Source of the DNA: Robiginitomaculum sp.
GTDB taxonomy: Bacteria; Pseudomonadota; Alphaproteobacteria; Caulobacterales; Maricaulaceae
Length of the DNA stretch: 35,205 bases
Direction of reading: 5' to 3'
Assembly (NCBI GenBank): GCA_021776675.1
Contig: JAJFFM010000051.1
Coordinates: 1-35,205 of the forward strand
Positions 25,203 through 33,683 of this stretch are shown piece after piece. Numbering within the stretch: the first letter of the stretch is position 1; each line of letters opens with the position of its first letter. Made by a program: the position numbers and the translations under genes. The notes under the pieces were generated by a model that was given only the letters and a program-made list of their open reading frames with translations, had not been told where the DNA came from and did no database searches.

Positions 25203-25999
25203 AAATTTCTGAACATTACAAGGAGGGGGTGCAAGAATTTCAGGCCGGTGCTAAAAGTTGGCGGATTGCACATTTATTGGGCTATTCCTTACTTCGACAA
25301 AGATATGCTCGCTCTCGGCTGGGACAATTATGGCTTTCGTTATCTACCGCTATAACTGTTCTTGCATTTGGGCTTGTTTGGTCCATTCTCTGGAACCAAC
25401 CTATTAAGGTGTTTTTACCATATATTGCAATTACTCACATTGTTTGGGGTTTAATTACGGCCTCTTTACAGGACGCCACAACAGCATTGAGTGCTAATGG
25501 AGCCCTTTTTGGTAACCAAGAAACGTCATTTGCTACCGTAATCTACTCCCTCGTTTACAGACAGCTAATCATTTTAGCACATAATTTTATAGTTATCATT
25601 GCCGTATGGATATATTTTAAGCCCCCAATTAACTCGGGTTTGATATGTTTTATACCTGGATTGTTACTCACAATACTTACTTGTGTTTTTTCGGCATACC
25701 TTATTGCGCTTATTGCCACGAGGTTTCGCGATGTTGTGCAGCTTATCGCCAATTTGTTACAGATAACTTATCTAGTTACACCTGTCATGTGGATGCCAGA
25801 ATTTATGCCGAAAAATTATAGCTGGCTTTTGACATTTAATCCTTTCGCCGTTTTTCTTTCCTTAACAAGAGACCCTTTGCTTGGTCGCACAGTTCCAGAG
25901 AGTTATTGGGTGATTTCGATCGGGATAACTTTGTTCTTAGCAATAATAACGCCTTATTTGGTAGGACGTTTTTCTAAACGTATTGTGTTTTGGGTTTAA
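25199..25999 (+). CDS. ABC-2 type polysaccharide export permease (Wzm-like)
   Basis: 266 residues with about six hydrophobic segments. RYARSRLGQLWLSLSTAIT near the N-terminus is the standard ABC-2/Wzm/KpsM start (R-Y..S.LG..W....). The C-terminal LVTPVMWMPEFMP followed by LLTFNPFAVFLSLTRDPLLG is also characteristic. It should form the inner-membrane channel that exports a finished lipid-linked polysaccharide. Its ATG overlaps the glycosyltransferase stop, and the ATPase starts one base after its own stop, which makes the pair certain partners. Confidence 0.92.
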   Translation: MKISEHYKEGVQEFQAGAKSWRIAHLLGYSLLRQRYARSRLGQLWLSLSTAITVLAFGLVWSILWNQPIKVFLPYIAITHIVWGLITASLQDATTALSANGALFGNQETSFATVIYSLVYRQLIILAHNFIVIIAVWIYFKPPINSGLICFIPGLLLTILTCVFSAYLIALIATRFRDVVQLIANLLQITYLVTPVMWMPEFMPKNYSWLLTFNPFAVFLSLTRDPLLGRTVPESYWVISIGITLFLAIITPYLVGRFSKRIVFWV

Positions 26000-26000
26000 T

Positions 26001-26765
26001 ATGGCTGACATAGTATTAAAAGACGTTGAGCTTGTTTTTCCTATTTATAATGCTAGTTCGCGGTCACTGCGGACACACGTTATTAATCAGCTGGGCGGTG
26101 TGCTAAAACCACAAAAAAAACATGTCTCTGTCGACGCCCTCAGCGGCATAAATATGACGCTGACGGATGGTGCGAGGGTTGGTCTTATAGGCCATAATGG
26201 TGCGGGAAAAACAACGTTGCTTCGTGTTCTTTCACGTATCTATCCGCCCACATCTGGGACAGTTCAAATTAGTGGCTCAATATCATCACTTACAAATATT
26301 ACGCTCGGCATGGACCCGGAATCCACTGGGTATGACAATATATTGTTTCGTTTAATTTTCTTTGGGTTGTCCTTTGCTGAAGCAAAGGACAAGGTTCCAG
26401 AAATTGCGGAATTTTCTGGGTTGGGCGAATATTTGCATCTTCCTTTGCGAACTTATTCCACAGGAATGGCCCTAAGATTGGCCTTTTCATCAGGCACGAG
26501 TGTGAAGCCGGACATCCTAATTTTGGACGAAATGATAGGCGCCGGCGACGTTACGTTTCGTGAAAAATCTTTACGCCGGATTGAGAAAACACTCGATGCG
26601 GCTAAGATACTTGTACTTGCTTCACATGACCTACTTCTATTGGAAATGTACTGTGACAAAATCATTTGGCTTGAAAAAGGTCGTGTGAAATTAACAGGAA
26701 AAACCTCAGACATGTTAGCTGCTTATAGAGCAGAGCTGGAGGAAAATGATATTGCTAAGAGTTGA
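26001..26765 (+). CDS. Polysaccharide ABC transporter ATP-binding protein (Wzt/KpsT-like)
   Basis: 254 residues from ATG 26001, one base after the permease stop; an upstream TTG at 25983 is less likely. Motifs: GLIGHNGAGKTTLL (Walker A), LTNITLGMDPESTGYDNI (typical of this subfamily), YSTGMALRLAFS (signature region of polysaccharide exporters), ILILDEMIGAGDVTF (Walker B), and the switch His in VLASHDLLLLE. It ends soon after the nucleotide-binding domain, so it lacks the C-terminal carbohydrate-binding domain of the O9a-type Wzt. That suggests the chain-end recognition mechanism is absent or separate, more like KpsT. Confidence 0.92.
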   Translation: MADIVLKDVELVFPIYNASSRSLRTHVINQLGGVLKPQKKHVSVDALSGINMTLTDGARVGLIGHNGAGKTTLLRVLSRIYPPTSGTVQISGSISSLTNITLGMDPESTGYDNILFRLIFFGLSFAEAKDKVPEIAEFSGLGEYLHLPLRTYSTGMALRLAFSSGTSVKPDILILDEMIGAGDVTFREKSLRRIEKTLDAAKILVLASHDLLLLEMYCDKIIWLEKGRVKLTGKTSDMLAAYRAELEENDIAKS

Positions 26766-26826
26766 GGGTCATTGGCACCGTTTAGTTTCACCAGCAAATA
26801 TGTTCGGTTATCCATATCTGCTCACT

Positions 26827-26847
26827 ATTTGCTTACTGAGAGCAAAT
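26827..26847 (+). terminator. Weak stem-loop after the polysaccharide operon
   Basis: ATTTGCT (26827-26833), loop TACTGAG, AGCAAAT (26841-26847), then TTAACAAATATTTTG. The stem is perfect but AT-rich, and no clean T-run follows. It may end the operon's transcripts or have no role. Confidence 0.35.
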
Positions 26848-26913
26848 TTAACAAATATTTTGAATTTTCTTGAAATAAAAATTCGTCTATGCTATTGAAT
26901 TAGTTGACTTAAA

Positions 26914-26990
26914 TGGTGGTGGGAGAGAGACTTGAACTCTCGACCTCAGGATTATGAGTCCTGCGCTCTAACCAACTGAGCTACCCCACC
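26914..26990 (-). tRNA. tRNA with CAU anticodon (Met or Ile2)
   Basis: 77 bases on the minus strand including an encoded CCA. The acceptor stem GGTGGGG pairs with TCCCACC (one G-U). A D-arm GTAGCTCAGTTGGTTAGAGC, an anticodon stem around GGACTCATAATCC with loop CTCATAA (anticodon CAT), and a T-arm with GAGTTCAAGTCTC follow. CAU can be elongator Met or lysidine-modified Ile2. The overall start, GG...GTAGCTCAGTTGG, leans toward elongator Met of alphaproteobacteria, but I cannot settle it by eye. The initiator type is unlikely given the closed G1-C72 pair. Confidence 0.93.
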
Positions 26991-27108
26991 TTATGGTGTA
27001 TTGAAGTTCCCATGGGAACAAGGCGGGTGCTATAGGCCAAAACTATACACCTGCCAAGAGCCAAATTTAGGCAATGTCATAATTTGTTTGGGTAACCTTA
27101 TTGGCTAA

Positions 27109-28593
27109 TCACCACCGTCTCTGGCGTACAGGTTGACTACCGGCTTGCTCTTGAGCAGTTTGCGGCGTTTGTGGGTAAATCGCGCCCGGGTAGGGCTGCG
27201 CCTGTTGTTGCGCCCGCTGCTGAGCTTGGGCACGTCTCGCAAATTCTTGCTGTTGTCTGAGTGCAATTTCAGCCTTAGGCATATTGTTTTGAGAAATCTT
27301 GCCCAGTACATTCTGGGGGGCTATTTTTTGTGGCGCCTGAGAAATGGTTTGCGCCCCAGAATTTACATTAGGACCAGAACTTACATTAGGATATGGGCTT
27401 ACATTTGCATATGGACTTGCATTGGAATATGGGTTTGTGCGGACCTGTCTAGCTGCAGCAAGTGCAGCGTCGCGTGCAGATGTAATATTGGCAACACCGG
27501 ACTTAGCCGTGTCGACTTGACCGTAATTAGTGAGCCTAGTCGCAGGCGCAGGTATTTTCGCGGGCCGCAGATATGGATTGCCATAAGCTTGCTTTCCCTG
27601 TTGAGGTTGTAGTTGCGGCACTGCCTGTGGTCGCTGTATAGGCTGCGGACGTTGATAGCCAGCCGCTATAGTTTGTCCGTACGGCGTTATAGTATTGGCC
27701 TTGGGTACAGGCCTGACGTCTCTATAGGTTTGTGATCCGGCTTGTTGTTGCGCAGTCGTCGGTTGTTGCCCAGTCGTCGGTTGTTGCGTAGTCATTGTAG
27801 GCACCGATGAGCCGCGTAAGGTGCGGATATAAGACATATTATTAGACGCAGTTTGTTGATCTAGATCTCTGCGCGCCCATTTTTCTGCTTCGTCAAATTT
27901 GTTTTGCAGCGCCAGCACGAGCGATAGGTTTTGCCTTGTGCTCGCGCTAGCACCCGGAAGGTTAGCGGCGCGGCGCAACCAAATTTCAGCGATTTGGGGA
28001 TCCCCTTCAAGAGCATAGGACAGTCCAACATTTGCAATAATGCCTGGGTTGTTTGGGGACAAAGCCAAGCCTTTTGAATAATGCTGGCGTGCCTCAGGGT
28101 ATTGCTCAAACTGATCAAGAGCCGCACCTTTAAGCGACCAAAGGCGTGCCATATTCGGCCTTTGCCCAAGTGCCATGTCTATAACGGGCAGTGCATCTTT
28201 TGGATTGTTGACAGCAATAAAAGCAGCAGACAATTCAGCCATCAAGTCCACATCCCGAGGATAAAGCGCCCGTGTTGTTTGCGCGACCTCTATGGATTGG
28301 TGAGGGTTTCCAAGTTGTCGCAGCGTCGAGGATAAATTAATCGCAGCTTCAAGGTCAGCGGGGTTTAAATCGTATTCCCTCGACCAAAATGTGGCTTGGG
28401 CGAATAAGTCTTGCGTTAAAATTGCTGCCCGCTCATTCTCTGATCTTGGCGTGTAATTAGATGGGCTTAGCTCTTGCACAGTTTGCTTTTCTATCGGGCT
28501 ATAGCCTTTTGGCATGCTGGCGAGACCACATCCGGACAATACAAGCAGGCCGGTGCTAGATATTAGAAGTTTCGCAATATTAGATTTGATCAT
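27109..28593 (-). CDS. TadD-like TPR lipoprotein with long low-complexity tail
   Basis: 494 residues. The signal ends in LVLSGCGLAS, a lipobox placing the lipid on Cys22. TPR repeats follow at about residues 80-260 (DLEAAINLSSTLRQLGNPHQ, NPKDALPVIDMALGQRPNMA, YPEARQHYSKGLALSPNNPG, and others), ending MSYIRTLRG as in TadD-type proteins. From about 265 on the sequence is Gln/Pro/Asn-rich and repetitive: PTTGQQPTTAQQ, and NPYSNASPYANVSPYPNVS. A lipoprotein of the Tad pilus assembly group is the closest match, but no other tad gene is nearby, so a solo role in the cell envelope is possible. Confidence 0.7.
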   Translation of the reverse strand: MIKSNIAKLLISSTGLLVLSGCGLASMPKGYSPIEKQTVQELSPSNYTPRSENERAAILTQDLFAQATFWSREYDLNPADLEAAINLSSTLRQLGNPHQSIEVAQTTRALYPRDVDLMAELSAAFIAVNNPKDALPVIDMALGQRPNMARLWSLKGAALDQFEQYPEARQHYSKGLALSPNNPGIIANVGLSYALEGDPQIAEIWLRRAANLPGASASTRQNLSLVLALQNKFDEAEKWARRDLDQQTASNNMSYIRTLRGSSVPTMTTQQPTTGQQPTTAQQQAGSQTYRDVRPVPKANTITPYGQTIAAGYQRPQPIQRPQAVPQLQPQQGKQAYGNPYLRPAKIPAPATRLTNYGQVDTAKSGVANITSARDAALAAARQVRTNPYSNASPYANVSPYPNVSSGPNVNSGAQTISQAPQKIAPQNVLGKISQNNMPKAEIALRQQQEFARRAQAQQRAQQQAQPYPGAIYPQTPQTAQEQAGSQPVRQRRW

Positions 28594-28716
28594 ATTAGCC
28601 TCGATAGGTTCAATTATTGGGTGTTGCTAACTTTTGTTGCTATCGGTCAAGATTTAGTTAACAAAAGTAAAAGAACACAGTTAATCTTTTCTAAAGAACA
28701 CCAAAAGGAAGACAGT

Positions 28717-30126
28717 ATGAAATATTTCATCAAGGAAGGGTCGGTTGATGCCAGCGAAACCGTAACACCTATATTTATTTGTAGGCCGGACGAAGCTGAC
28801 AAGGTCTTGACGGAACTAAGCTCAGCACAACTAAATTACGCAAATGTTCTTAAATTTAATGGCGGGAGCGGCCAATTGGTTTTGGTACCAGATAATAATG
28901 GGGATATTGCACTGGTGTTATTTGGAGCGGGCGATGTCTCTGATGGGTATGGGGACAGCGCTTTACAGGCAGGCACACTTGCTGGAAAACTAAGTGCGGG
29001 GCTATACCAAATAGCCAGCGCACCGGACGATTGGGATTTAGTGTTGCTCGCGACCGCTTGGGGCATGGGCGTTTATAAATTTACGCGTTATTTGGAAAAA
29101 CCACCCACACCGCCTACTCTGGTTTTAAGCAAAGACATGCGCGGGGACGAAACAACGGCATTGGTAAAGGCCGTCACCCGTGGGCGAGATTTAATCAACA
29201 CACCCGCAGGCGATATGGGGCCAAAGGCCCTACACCGAGCGGCGAAAAAATTGGCAAAAATCCATGGGGCTGAATTTGAAGCAATAGTCGGCAAAGACTT
29301 GCTCGAAGATAATTACCCTATGATCCACGCGGTCGGGCGCGCCGCACACCAAAAGCCAAGGTTGTTAGAAATAATATGGGGTGATGAAGACCACCCGTCT
29401 CTGACATTAGTTGGCAAGGGCATCACATTCGACACGGGCGGTCTGAATATAAAAGGCAGCGCAGGCATGCGCATTATGAAAAAAGACATGGGCGGGGCTG
29501 CACATGCATTGGCTTTGGCCGAAATGATCATGGCAAATAAATTACCCATACGCCTGCGTGTCTTTTTGGCAGTTGCTGAAAATTCAATATCCGGCAATGC
29601 TTTCAGGCCCGGGGATGTATTGTCATCGCGCAAAGGTTTAAGCGTCGAGATAGACAATACCGACGCGGAAGGGCGGTTAGTTTTAGGGGACGCACTTACC
29701 AGAGCGTCCGAAGATGGCCCAGATTTAATTATGGACTTTGCTACATTGACAGGTGCGGCGCGAGTGGCGCTTGGGCCAACCTTGCCGCCGTATTTCTCAA
29801 ACCGAGACGGCGTGGTCTCCGAGGTCATGCAAAGCGGCACTAACCAGCTCGACCCGCTTTGGCATATGCCTTTATGGCAACCTTATATGAGCCTTCTTTC
29901 CTCGCCCATTGCCGATATGAAAAATTCCGGCTCTAGTTTTGCCGGGTCGCTAACAGCCGCATTGTTTTTAGAAAGATTTATAGGCGACGATCAACCTTGG
30001 ATGCACTTTGATGTTTATGGCTGGAACCCAACAGACAGTCCGGCGCGGCCCAAAGGCGGGGAAATATTTGCTATACGCGGTTTATATCACTGGTTAAAAA
30101 ACGGGGGGTTAAAAAACGGGGGCTAG
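28717..30126 (+). CDS. M17 leucyl aminopeptidase family protein
   Basis: Read from ATG 28717 (AAAAGGAAG upstream), 469 residues; an ORF start at 28621 would add 32 residues that look non-coding. The catalytic core has GKGITFDTGGLNIKGS, MRIMKKDMGGAAHALALAE, ISGNAFRPGDVLSSRKG and NTDAEGRLVLGDALTRAS, with the two-metal ligands and Arg/Lys of the family. The cytoplasmic hexameric enzyme cuts N-terminal residues, often Leu or Cys-Gly, from peptides. The C-terminus carries a repeated LKNGG motif from a tandem repeat at the stop codon. It converges on hutG. Confidence 0.93.
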   Translation: MKYFIKEGSVDASETVTPIFICRPDEADKVLTELSSAQLNYANVLKFNGGSGQLVLVPDNNGDIALVLFGAGDVSDGYGDSALQAGTLAGKLSAGLYQIASAPDDWDLVLLATAWGMGVYKFTRYLEKPPTPPTLVLSKDMRGDETTALVKAVTRGRDLINTPAGDMGPKALHRAAKKLAKIHGAEFEAIVGKDLLEDNYPMIHAVGRAAHQKPRLLEIIWGDEDHPSLTLVGKGITFDTGGLNIKGSAGMRIMKKDMGGAAHALALAEMIMANKLPIRLRVFLAVAENSISGNAFRPGDVLSSRKGLSVEIDNTDAEGRLVLGDALTRASEDGPDLIMDFATLTGAARVALGPTLPPYFSNRDGVVSEVMQSGTNQLDPLWHMPLWQPYMSLLSSPIADMKNSGSSFAGSLTAALFLERFIGDDQPWMHFDVYGWNPTDSPARPKGGEIFAIRGLYHWLKNGGLKNGG

Positions 30127-30137
30127 AAAATAGGGGG
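30092..30137. repeat. 15-bp tandem repeat spanning the aminopeptidase stop codon
   Basis: GGTTAAAAAACGGGG occurs at 30092-30106 and 30107-30121; a third, degenerate copy (GCTAGAAAATAGGGGG) from 30122 supplies the TAG stop. In frame, the copies give LKNGG-LKNGG. A change in copy number would alter the protein's last residues. Confidence 0.75.
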
Positions 30138-30167
30138 CTCAACAAAGAGGCTTAAAGCGGCGCACGT

Positions 30168-30956
30168 CTAACTCAGTGCAAAACTTTCTATTGTTTGTAA
30201 AAGCTGTCGTAAAATCCTTTTGGTTTCCCTAGCTCGTTCTGGCTGATACTGCCAAGGCGGGGTTTCTAGCATATATGTGTTTTGCGCCAACTCCATCTGT
30301 ATCGCATGCACACCGGACGCCGGGTTACCGTAATGTCGTGTGGTCCACCCGCCTTTAAAACGTCCATTAACAACACTGGTGAACCCTTCTGCTTGCGTGC
30401 AAATATCAGTGGCCAATTTCTCTAAAGCTGGATCGCATGTTTCTCCATTATTGGTGCCTATGTTGAAATCCGGTAGAGCGCCTGCGAACAAATAAGGCAC
30501 ATGTGAACGAATGGAATGACAATCATAGAGCACTACCGTTTTATGCTCATGCTGTAGGCGTGTAATTTCTGTCTCGATGGCTTGGTGATATGGTGCATGA
30601 AATGCGAGGCGGCGGGTTTCAATTTCTGCGGTTTTCGGGGCACAGCCTTTTTTATATATGTCGAGCCCATCAAAATCCGTTTGCGGACAAAGTTCTGTCG
30701 TGTTCTGACCCGGATACAAACTCACTCCAGAAGGATCGCGGTTAGCATCTATGACATAACGGTGAAAATTAGCTTTTATCACCGTCGCACCAGGTAAGAG
30801 CCCTCGGTATAGCCTATCTACATGCCAGTCCGTGTCTGCTAATTTACGGCCATTTGTGTTTAGATTGGTTTCGATATCAACGGGAACATAGGTGCCAGCG
30901 TGGGGCACAGCGAGAACGACGGGGCTATTGCCTTTATTAATTTGAACTGGCTTCAT
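30168..30956 (-). CDS. hutG: N-formylglutamate deformylase
   Basis: 262 residues. AVPHAGTYVP and the metal-binding VVLYDCHSIRSHVPYLF match the N-formylglutamate amidohydrolase family, with NGRFKGGWTTRHYGNPASGV also characteristic. It hydrolyses N-formylglutamate to glutamate and formate, the last step of the five-step histidine pathway used with HutF. The hutF gene starts 82 bases away on the opposite strand, so both are probably controlled from that gap. Confidence 0.92.
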   Translation of the reverse strand: MKPVQINKGNSPVVLAVPHAGTYVPVDIETNLNTNGRKLADTDWHVDRLYRGLLPGATVIKANFHRYVIDANRDPSGVSLYPGQNTTELCPQTDFDGLDIYKKGCAPKTAEIETRRLAFHAPYHQAIETEITRLQHEHKTVVLYDCHSIRSHVPYLFAGALPDFNIGTNNGETCDPALEKLATDICTQAEGFTSVVNGRFKGGWTTRHYGNPASGVHAIQMELAQNTYMLETPPWQYQPERARETKRILRQLLQTIESFALS

Positions 30957-31001
30957 TCACTCTTTCTATATTGCTTTGTGGGTCTTAGCAATTTAGTTTC
31001 A

Positions 31002-31025
31002 AGCCTTAGGGTTTCCTAGCCTTAG
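31002..31025. promoter_or_regulatory. Direct repeat in the hutG/hutF divergent control region
   Basis: AGCCTTAG occurs at 31002-31009 and again at 31018-31025, 16 bases apart, in the 82-base gap between the divergent hutG and hutF starts. It is a candidate binding site for a hut regulator, but no regulator gene is in the window and the match to a known HutC site is not evident. Confidence 0.3.
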
Positions 31026-31038
31026 AGAAGGGTAAAGC

Positions 31039-32418
31039 ATGACAGTTTTATGGGCCAAGCAGGTTCTTACTTCAAAGGGATGGCAGAAAGACGTCAGCAT
31101 CACCATTGGCGCTGACGGTGTTATCTCTACGCTAACGTTTGACAGTGAGCCAACAGGTAAGCAGTTCGACATTCTCCTGCCTGCGCCCGCCAATACCCAC
31201 TCCCACGCATTTCAACGGGCCATGGCGGGCATGACCGAACGGCGCGGTCCTGACGCGCATGACAGTTTTTGGACATGGCGCGAAGTCATGTACCGCTTTG
31301 TCGATTTGCTGACACCTGACGATATCCAAGCCATTGCCGCATTTCTATACATGGAAATGTTAGAGGCGGGATTTAGTGCCGTGGCCGAATTTCATTATTT
31401 ACACCACGGGCAAAACGGCCACATTTATGCCCAAAAACCTTATGACAATATTGCGCAAACGGCCCACTGTATAGCGCAAGCAGCAAATCAAGCGGGCATA
31501 GGTCTAACATTGCTGCCCGTGCTCTATAGCCAAGGCGGTTGCGACGGGCGGGCTTTAGTTGGTGGACAAATGCGCTTTGGTAACAATCAAGACCAATTTG
31601 CCGAGCTGTTCGAGGCTAGCAAAGCGGCTATCGCGCAGCTAACCCCTGATTGTAAGCTCGGCGCTGCGGCTCATTCTTTGCGCGCCGTCACACCCGAAGA
31701 ATTAGCCTTTGCGTCTAGCCTTGCACCGGACGCGCCATTTCATATTCACATTGCCGAACAAGATGCAGAGATTGAGGAAGTGTTGGCCCATTACGGAAAA
31801 CGACCTGTGGAGTGGCTAATTGATAATCACGATGTCAATGATCGTTGGTGCCTTGTACACGCTACGCAAATGACGAGCGCCGAGACTATTGTTATGGCAA
31901 AGTCGGGCGCAGTCGCGGCTTTGTGCCCGATAACCGAAAGCAGTTTGGGTGACGGCATTTTCAACGCACGTGAATATCTAAGCGCAGGCGGCGCATTTAG
32001 TATCGGCTCTGATTCCAATGTCAGAATTTCACTGGCCGAAGAATTGCGCACTCTCGAATATTCCCAACGCCTGAAGCACCGAGAGCGTGCCGTGCTGGCC
32101 AACGCGGAACACTCCAACGGACATGTCCTGTTACAAGGCGCGGCACAAGGCGGTGCACAGGCTTGCGGGCGTAACAGCGGCAAGATAGAGGTTGGGAAAC
32201 TAGCAGATATATTCGCTCTCGACGGAAACGCCCCCGACCTCATCGGTAAGCAAGGTGATATGGTGCTGGATAGTTTTATCTTCTCTGGGTGTTCAAATAT
32301 GATCACAGATGTCTGGTCGGCGGGGCGCCATGTGGTGCGCGGCGGCGCACACATAAACAGAGAAACAGTCGTCAAAAACTACGAAAAAACCATTCTGTCT
32401 TTAGGGCAAAGGCTGTAG
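31039..32418 (+). CDS. hutF: Formimidoylglutamate deiminase
   Basis: 459 residues of the amidohydrolase superfamily. [19 protein letters not shown] (about 53-71) is the HutF signature carrying the metal HxH, with [10 protein letters not shown] next. [23 protein letters not shown] and [20 protein letters not shown] follow. It converts N-formimidoyl-glutamate to N-formylglutamate and ammonia, feeding HutG. GAAGGG precedes the ATG. HutI starts 8 bases after the stop. Confidence 0.93.
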   Translation: MTVLWAKQVLTSKGWQKDVSITIGADGVISTLTFDSEPTGKQFDILLPAPANTHSHAFQRAMAGMTERRGPDAHDSFWTWREVMYRFVDLLTPDDIQAIAAFLYMEMLEAGFSAVAEFHYLHHGQNGHIYAQKPYDNIAQTAHCIAQAANQAGIGLTLLPVLYSQGGCDGRALVGGQMRFGNNQDQFAELFEASKAAIAQLTPDCKLGAAAHSLRAVTPEELAFASSLAPDAPFHIHIAEQDAEIEEVLAHYGKRPVEWLIDNHDVNDRWCLVHATQMTSAETIVMAKSGAVAALCPITESSLGDGIFNAREYLSAGGAFSIGSDSNVRISLAEELRTLEYSQRLKHRERAVLANAEHSNGHVLLQGAAQGGAQACGRNSGKIEVGKLADIFALDGNAPDLIGKQGDMVLDSFIFSGCSNMITDVWSAGRHVVRGGAHINRETVVKNYEKTILSLGQRL

Positions 32419-32426
32419 AGAAACAT

Positions 32427-33683
32427 ATGACCAAATATTTTGATACCTTATTTATAAATGCCAATTTAGCGACAATGAATCCAAATATTGATGCGCCATA
32501 TGGTGCCATCGAAAATGGAGCTTTGGGTGTAAAAGACGGAAAGATTGCCTGGATTGGAAAAGAGACCAATTTTCCGCAAGACAAAGATATAGGTGTTGGA
32601 GAAGTTTTTGATTGTGAGGGTGGCTGGATAACGCCCGGTCTTGTGGATTGCCATACCCACCTCGTATTTTCCGGAAACCGCGCCAAAGAATTTGAAATGC
32701 GGTTACAGGGCGCCAGTTATGAAGATATTGCTCGGAATGGCGGCGGCATCATCTCAACGGTAAAAGCAACACGTGCAGCAACTCCGCGGCTTTTGCATTT
32801 AGAAAGTACCGTGCGTTTAGGCGATATGTTTGATGCGGGTGTAACAACAGTTGAAATTAAATCTGGCTATGGACTAGATTTGGAAACCGAAGTTAAAATG
32901 CTGAGGGTCGCGAAACAGCTCGGTAAAAAATACGACATGCGCATTCAAACTACATTTCTAGGCGCTCATGCCATTCCTCCCGAATATAAAGACCGCGCCG
33001 ATGATTATATTGATTTAGTTTGCAATGAAATGATTCCGAAGATAGCTGAACTTGGTCTTGCTGACGCTGTAGATGGATTTTGCGAAAATATTGCCTTTAG
33101 CCCCGCACAAATCAGGCGGGTTTTTGAAGCCGCGAAAAAATACGGGCTTCCCGTTAAACTACATGCGGAGCAATTGTCTAACCAAGGCGGTGCAAAACTA
33201 GCTGCAGAATTTTGTGCTCTTTCCGCAGATCACCTTGAATATATTGATGAAGACGGCATCAAAGCTATGGCCGCAGCAGGCACAGTGGCGGTGCTTTTAC
33301 CTGGGGCATATTATTATCTCAAAGAAACGCAAAAACCACCTGTTGAGTTGTTCAAAAAGCATGGCGTTCCAATGGCACTCGCTACAGATTGTAATCCGGG
33401 AAGCTCACCCATTGTTTCCCCACATCTTATTTTGAATATGGCGTGTACCTTATTTGATTTTACACCAGAAGAAGCTTTAGCTGGTATGACACGAATAGGC
33501 GCCACGGCCCTTGGTTTGGGTTCAAAAATTGGTACGCTAGAGCTTGGTAAATCAGCCGATATGGCAATATGGAGTATAGAACATCCATCAGAGCTTAGCT
33601 ACTGGGTCGGTATGAATTATGCGCCTACGAAAGTCTTTAAAGATGTAATCCAAAACAATGAGGTAATTCCATATGACTATTGA
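32427..33683 (+). CDS. hutI: Imidazolonepropionase
   Basis: Read from ATG 32427 ([16 protein letters not shown]), 418 residues, the usual length; an upstream ATG inside hutF is rejected. Motifs: [20 protein letters not shown] (metal HxH), [49 protein letters not shown], and [12 protein letters not shown]. It opens the imidazolone ring to give formimidoylglutamate. Its 3' end overlaps the hutH start by 11 bases. Confidence 0.95.
   Translation: MTKYFDTLFINANLATMNPNIDAPYGAIENGALGVKDGKIAWIGKETNFPQDKDIGVGEVFDCEGGWITPGLVDCHTHLVFSGNRAKEFEMRLQGASYEDIARNGGGIISTVKATRAATPRLLHLESTVRLGDMFDAGVTTVEIKSGYGLDLETEVKMLRVAKQLGKKYDMRIQTTFLGAHAIPPEYKDRADDYIDLVCNEMIPKIAELGLADAVDGFCENIAFSPAQIRRVFEAAKKYGLPVKLHAEQLSNQGGAKLAAEFCALSADHLEYIDEDGIKAMAAAGTVAVLLPGAYYYLKETQKPPVELFKKHGVPMALATDCNPGSSPIVSPHLILNMACTLFDFTPEEALAGMTRIGATALGLGSKIGTLELGKSADMAIWSIEHPSELSYWVGMNYAPTKVFKDVIQNNEVIPYDY

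Noticed and set aside
25983-26000. Upstream TTG start for the Wzt-like ATPase
   Set aside because: It would overlap the permease and adds residues unlike the family; ATG 26001 follows the permease stop directly.
32289-32426. Upstream start for hutI inside hutF
   Set aside because: The extra 46 residues are the antisense-like Arg/His-rich read of hutF; family proteins begin near [11 protein letters not shown].
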